From the NCBI GenBank assembly GCA_910577065.1, contig CAJTLD010000001.1:33145-59117 (forward strand): a stretch of 25,973 nucleotides of DNA. Direction: 5' to 3'. Below, in pieces: positions 22,958-25,973 of this stretch (position 1 is its first letter; every line of letters begins with the position of its first letter). The translations under genes and the position numbers were made by a program. The notes under the pieces were generated by a model that made no database searches, had not been told where the DNA came from, and worked only from the letters and a program-made list of their open reading frames with translations. This DNA is from an uncultured Lachnospiraceae bacterium. GTDB lineage: Bacteria; Bacillota; Clostridia; Lachnospirales; Lachnospiraceae.

Positions 22958-23536
22958 TCAATTAACAGTTATGTAATCTTTGATTCTGGAATAGACCCCT
23001 TCCTTAATCCCTGTTATATTCATAATCTCTTCCACGGAGGCAAAGCCCCCGGATTCCCTGCGGTATGCAAGGATGCTTTCCGCCTTTGACGCGCCGATCC
23101 CGGGAATCGTCATAAGTTCCGCGGCGTCCGCGCTGTTGATATTCACTTTGCCGCCCGGCGTTTCATTCTTTTCAACTTCCTGCGCCTCGGCGGCTTCCTG
23201 TTCCGTAAGGACTTTTATCATCTGGCCGTCCGTTACCTCTTCCGCCTGGTTGACGCTGTCTTCGCAGGCTTCCGCCGTAAGCCCGCCCGCCATCCGGACG
23301 GCTTCATACACACGGCTTTTTGCGGGAAGCTCATAGACGCCCGGCTGCGCAACCGCCCCGCAGATATAAACAAAACACGGCAGGGCTTTTGTTGTATCCT
23401 CTTCTTCGTATACGCAGGCGGTTTCCGTTTCGGCGCTCTGTTCGAACGCTTCCGTAAAATACGCGTCTTTCGCCTGTCCGCAGCCTGATACGGCCAGTAA
23501 AAACATACACCCTGCGATAAATCCTCTTTTTTTCAT
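22958..23536 (-). CDS. comEA: ComEA-like DNA-binding lipoprotein (SLBB plus helix-hairpin-helix)
   Basis: ComEA binds incoming double-stranded DNA at the outer face of the membrane. The 192-residue protein starts at the second ATG (23536); AGGAG lies only two bases from the first ATG (23542) but eight from this one. The signal peptide ends in lipobox VSGC (Cys19), so it should be lipid-anchored rather than held by a membrane helix as in Bacillus. A SLBB-like domain spans about 53-110 (VYICGAVAQPGVYELP...), then an acidic linker, then the paired helix-hairpin-helix domain (130-192) with KVNINSADAAELMTIPGIG and GFASVEEIMNITGI. Five other genes follow in the same direction, including comEC four genes later. 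Confidence 0.92.
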   Translation of the reverse strand: MKKRGFIAGCMFLLAVSGCGQAKDAYFTEAFEQSAETETACVYEEEDTTKALPCFVYICGAVAQPGVYELPAKSRVYEAVRMAGGLTAEACEDSVNQAEEVTDGQMIKVLTEQEAAEAQEVEKNETPGGKVNINSADAAELMTIPGIGASKAESILAYRRESGGFASVEEIMNITGIKEGVYSRIKDYITVN

Positions 23537-23613
23537 TCGCATAACTCCTTTTATCCGTATGATTCCAGGAGTCCCTCAATGCCGTTTGGCCTGCCAAAAC
23601 AGGCTTCACCGAT

Positions 23614-24378
23614 TTATTTTAACGAATTTTCCTGCGATTTACAAGAGATATTTCTAAGTTTCATATTCTTTTCATTTATCAAATCCCGGACAACCTCGCC
23701 CGCCGCCAAAAGCCCTGCCACAGAAGGCACAAAGGACACGCTCCCCGGCGCCTGCTTTTTGCCTGGCATAGTTTCTGCTTCTCTTTCGGGACAAAGCGGC
23801 TCCTCGTCGGAATACACAACTTTAAGCGCCGTAACCCCTCTCTTTTTTAATTCGCGCCGCATGACCCTTGCCAGCGGGCAGACCCTTGTTTCATACAAAT
23901 CCGCAACGCAAAACCTGCCGCCGTCCAGTTTATTGCCCGCTCCCATACTGCTGATCACCGGAACATTCCATTTTTTTGCCGCTAAGACCAGAGCGATTTT
24001 TGCCGTTACCGTATCTACGGCGTCTACAATATAATCATATTCGCAAAACGCAAATTGGCCCTCGCATCCCGGCAGGAAAAACTGCGGGTAAACCCTCACG
24101 GCTGCATCCGGGTTGATTTCGGCAATCCGCTCTTTCATCACGTCTGTTTTGTAACGCCCTACTGTGCGTACCGTCGCTATAATCTGGCGGTTGATATTCG
24201 AAGGGCTTATCTTATCGTGATCGATCAAATCCAACGCGCCCACGCCGCTTCTTGCAAGCGCTTCACAGACGTATCCGCCCACGCCGCCAATCCCAAACAC
24301 CGCAACGCGGGATTTTTTCAGTTTATCCGCCGCTTCATTTCCGAGCAGCATAGTAGTCCTTACATCCCAATTTTCCAT
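23614..24378 (-). CDS. tcdA: tRNA threonylcarbamoyladenosine dehydratase (TcdA, ThiF/MoeB superfamily)
   Basis: TcdA uses ATP to cyclise t6A37 to ct6A in tRNAs that read ANN codons. The 254-residue protein is an E1-like fold: nucleotide loop VAVFGIGGVGGYVCEALARS (26-45), LIDHDKISPSNINRQ (51-65), the DAVDT motif (119-123) and SMGAGNKLD (144-152). The C-terminal part carries the TcdA-type CPLARVMRRELKKRG and SDEEP stretches. Upstream in-frame TTG (24396) is rejected because AGGAGG lies inside that extension, four bases before the ATG at 24378. There is no ThiS or MoaD partner gene, which favours TcdA over ThiF/MoeB. It follows the L,D-transpeptidase gene by 31 bases and is probably co-transcribed. 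Confidence 0.92.
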   Translation of the reverse strand: MENWDVRTTMLLGNEAADKLKKSRVAVFGIGGVGGYVCEALARSGVGALDLIDHDKISPSNINRQIIATVRTVGRYKTDVMKERIAEINPDAAVRVYPQFFLPGCEGQFAFCEYDYIVDAVDTVTAKIALVLAAKKWNVPVISSMGAGNKLDGGRFCVADLYETRVCPLARVMRRELKKRGVTALKVVYSDEEPLCPEREAETMPGKKQAPGSVSFVPSVAGLLAAGEVVRDLINEKNMKLRNISCKSQENSLK

Positions 24379-24409
24379 TGTTCCTCCTGTTTCCAAACGC
24401 GTTTTGGCT

Positions 24410-25973
24410 TTACGCTCCCGGCGGCGGCGCTGCCTGTGCTTTTAACGCTGCAAGCTGCGCTTCTATGGCCAGCAGAAGATCATAATTCGGAACCTTTGCC
24501 TTTCCTGCGTCCGAAAGCAGGTTGTACTGGTTCCTGGCCGCTAAAACCGCAGGTTCGCTCTCAAGCGTCACTTCCCCAATCGCATTGATAAGCCCGGTTA
24601 CATGCGCCGCTTCCTGCGCCACAGCCGCGGGGTTTTCCGTTCCCGGCAGCGTATATACCAGGACGGGATCGCCTTTTTCTATATTTTCAAAAATTTTCTG
24701 CGCCGCAGACGGCGGCAGATTGATGCAGCCGTGGGAACCGCTGGTTTTATAAATATTGCCCCCAAAACTGCTCCTCCAGGAAGCGTCGTGCATCCCTACG
24801 TTATTGCAGAACGGCATCCAGTAAGAAACATCCGAAGCATAATTTTCGCCCCGCAGCGTCGCGTCCCGTTCCTTATAGGTCAGGCCGTAAATACCGGTCG
24901 GCGTATCATAATTCTTGGAAAGATTTCCGGATACGAAATCCGCCTCTACCAAAAGTGAGCCGTTCTTATAAAAAAACAGGCGCTGCGCAGTCAGGTTAAT
25001 TTCCACATATGTGTCCCCATAGTCATTTTCCCCGTGGCTGCCTGCCCTCTGGGCATATACGATTTCGCGGGTCACCGGTTTTCCCGCTTTGATATCCTCC
25101 AAAAGCTGCTGCTTTTCCCCTTCCTTATCTACCTTCCATCCGTAATCGCCGTTTGTAATATCAACCGTTTTGCCGTAAGACGTTTTTAACGTATGCCTGC
25201 GAAACGCCGTATTATAGGAAGAAGCCAGCTCGGATACGTATGCTTCAACAGCGGCTTCGTTGATGGACGCCTGCATGCCGTCCACCTCCATCCAGGTATG
25301 GATCGTACTGCCGTCAAGTATCTGCGTCTTCTCGCCTATGGTATACGTCAGCGTTGTGCCGGTATATTGATTCAGCGTTTCGACAAGCTGGTTTAAACCG
25401 CTGTCGTCCGCCGTAATATCCGGCGCCGCGTAGCACCCGCTCTCTTCCAGCGGCAGTTCTTCCTCCAGGCTGCTGACGGCCCGGGAAAGCTTTTTCATAA
25501 ATTTTTTCTTTTTGATTTTGCTTCCCTCTTCCTGCGGGATCACGCGGTAACCGCCTGCCTGGTATTCGGAACAATAAGCGTCCCGCGGCTCCTTTTGGTT
25601 TTCTTTCTGCATACAAAAAAGCCCGTTTGCCGTCTCCTGAAAGGCTTCTTCATTAAAATGCACAACCGTCACTTCTTCTATCTTATGCCTGGTAAAGAGC
25701 GCGGCAGGCCATGCAAACGCGTTCTGCTGCCTGATCCGGCTTACGATACTGTCTCCAAACTTCGGCTTTAAACCAATATCGGCGCCCTTTAACGTTTCAT
25801 TTTGGCCGTCCCGCCCGGTTATCTTTATCTCATATCCGTCGATCTGCCGGGTAATCATTGCCTCCGCTTCTTTTGCCGTTTTTCCGGAAACATCTATTCC
25901 GTTTAAAACGGTAGACGGCAGAAAATGGCTCCAAAAAAATACGGCCGCTCCAATATAAATACATGCCGCCGCG
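24410..25973 (-). CDS. Membrane-anchored L,D-transpeptidase (YkuD), 5' end outside the window
   Basis: The enzyme makes 3-3 peptidoglycan cross-links or related transfers outside the cell. An ATG at 25858 would give 482 residues, but the frame stays open to the window edge and encodes a membrane helix (IYIGAAVFFW) and the familiar TVLNGIDVSGKTAKEAEAMI segment, so the true start lies beyond 25973. Counting from 25858, residues 1-260 resemble the PG_binding_4-type stalk, and the YkuD domain (about 283-405) has H357 in GMHDASW and the catalytic motif SHGCINLP (S375, H376, C378). The last 75 residues form an Ala-rich helical segment (TGLINAIGEVTLESEPAV) ending in PPPGA. All catalytic residues are present. 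tcdA follows. Confidence 0.93.
   Translation of the reverse strand, partial: AAACIYIGAAVFFWSHFLPSTVLNGIDVSGKTAKEAEAMITRQIDGYEIKITGRDGQNETLKGADIGLKPKFGDSIVSRIRQQNAFAWPAALFTRHKIEEVTVVHFNEEAFQETANGLFCMQKENQKEPRDAYCSEYQAGGYRVIPQEEGSKIKKKKFMKKLSRAVSSLEEELPLEESGCYAAPDITADDSGLNQLVETLNQYTGTTLTYTIGEKTQILDGSTIHTWMEVDGMQASINEAAVEAYVSELASSYNTAFRRHTLKTSYGKTVDITNGDYGWKVDKEGEKQQLLEDIKAGKPVTREIVYAQRAGSHGENDYGDTYVEINLTAQRLFFYKNGSLLVEADFVSGNLSKNYDTPTGIYGLTYKERDATLRGENYASDVSYWMPFCNNVGMHDASWRSSFGGNIYKTSGSHGCINLPPSAAQKIFENIEKGDPVLVYTLPGTENPAAVAQEAAHVTGLINAIGEVTLESEPAVLAARNQYNLLSDAGKAKVPNYDLLLAIEAQLAALKAQAAPPPGA

Noticed and set aside
23543..23613. Terminator between tcdA and comEA
   Set aside because: GCCTG/CAGGC can pair, but the stem is only 5 bp and no T-tract follows on the minus strand. 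No convincing promoter for comEA was found here either.

Overview
The window reads as a chromosomal segment of a spore-forming, anaerobic-type Firmicute of class Clostridia, most likely Lachnospiraceae. This rests on a GerA-type germinant receptor gene, a GerMN lipoprotein, the MEP-pathway kinase IspE, a tmRNA without an encoded CCA, and a giant secreted glycosidase ending in the Lys-rich leucine-rich-repeat tail common in gut Lachnospiraceae. This is inference from gene content; no rRNA or marker phylogeny is available here. Twenty of the 21 protein genes lie on the minus strand, so the layout below runs from high to low coordinates.

Right end (25973 to 23614): a membrane-anchored L,D-transpeptidase, cut by the window edge, followed at once by the ThiF-family tRNA t6A dehydratase TcdA. 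Next is a tight six-gene run (23536 to 16496): a ComEA-like lipoprotein, an OmpR-type response regulator, a HAMP sensor kinase, a tandem-GerMN lipoprotein, the DNA channel ComEC (TTG start) and DNA polymerase III delta (HolA, overlapping comEC). Two points stand out. The two DNA-uptake genes are split by a signalling cassette. That cassette (regulator, kinase, GerMN lipoprotein) has the same order as actinobacterial MtrA-MtrB-LpqB.

Middle (16371 to 6349): a galactose-type ABC importer mglB-mglA-mglC with a clear promoter, a hairpin in the mglB leader and an intra-operon terminator that should favour the binding protein. After it come a small two-helix membrane protein, metF (TTG start), and a 1558-residue secreted GH2 beta-galactosidase-like enzyme with Ig-like, discoidin, FIVAR and LRR modules. 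A plausible division of labour is that the glycosidase frees galactose outside the cell and MglBAC imports it.

Left end (6322 to 1): the tmRNA gene ssrA with its own promoter and terminator, a TrmH-family RNA methyltransferase, an 88-residue unknown protein and a stand-alone small alarmone synthetase. The only plus-strand gene (3334 to 3954), an unknown 206-residue protein, follows and converges on the synthetase gene across a shared terminator. Beyond it, ispE and an FCD-type GntR regulator form a short operon with a possible autoregulatory operator, and a gerA-family gene appears to have a forespore-type promoter embedded in the gntR terminator.

I see no CRISPR array, insertion sequence, prophage gene or rRNA. 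Most of the window is housekeeping. The strongest candidate for an under-described system is the regulator-kinase-GerMN module within the competence genes.
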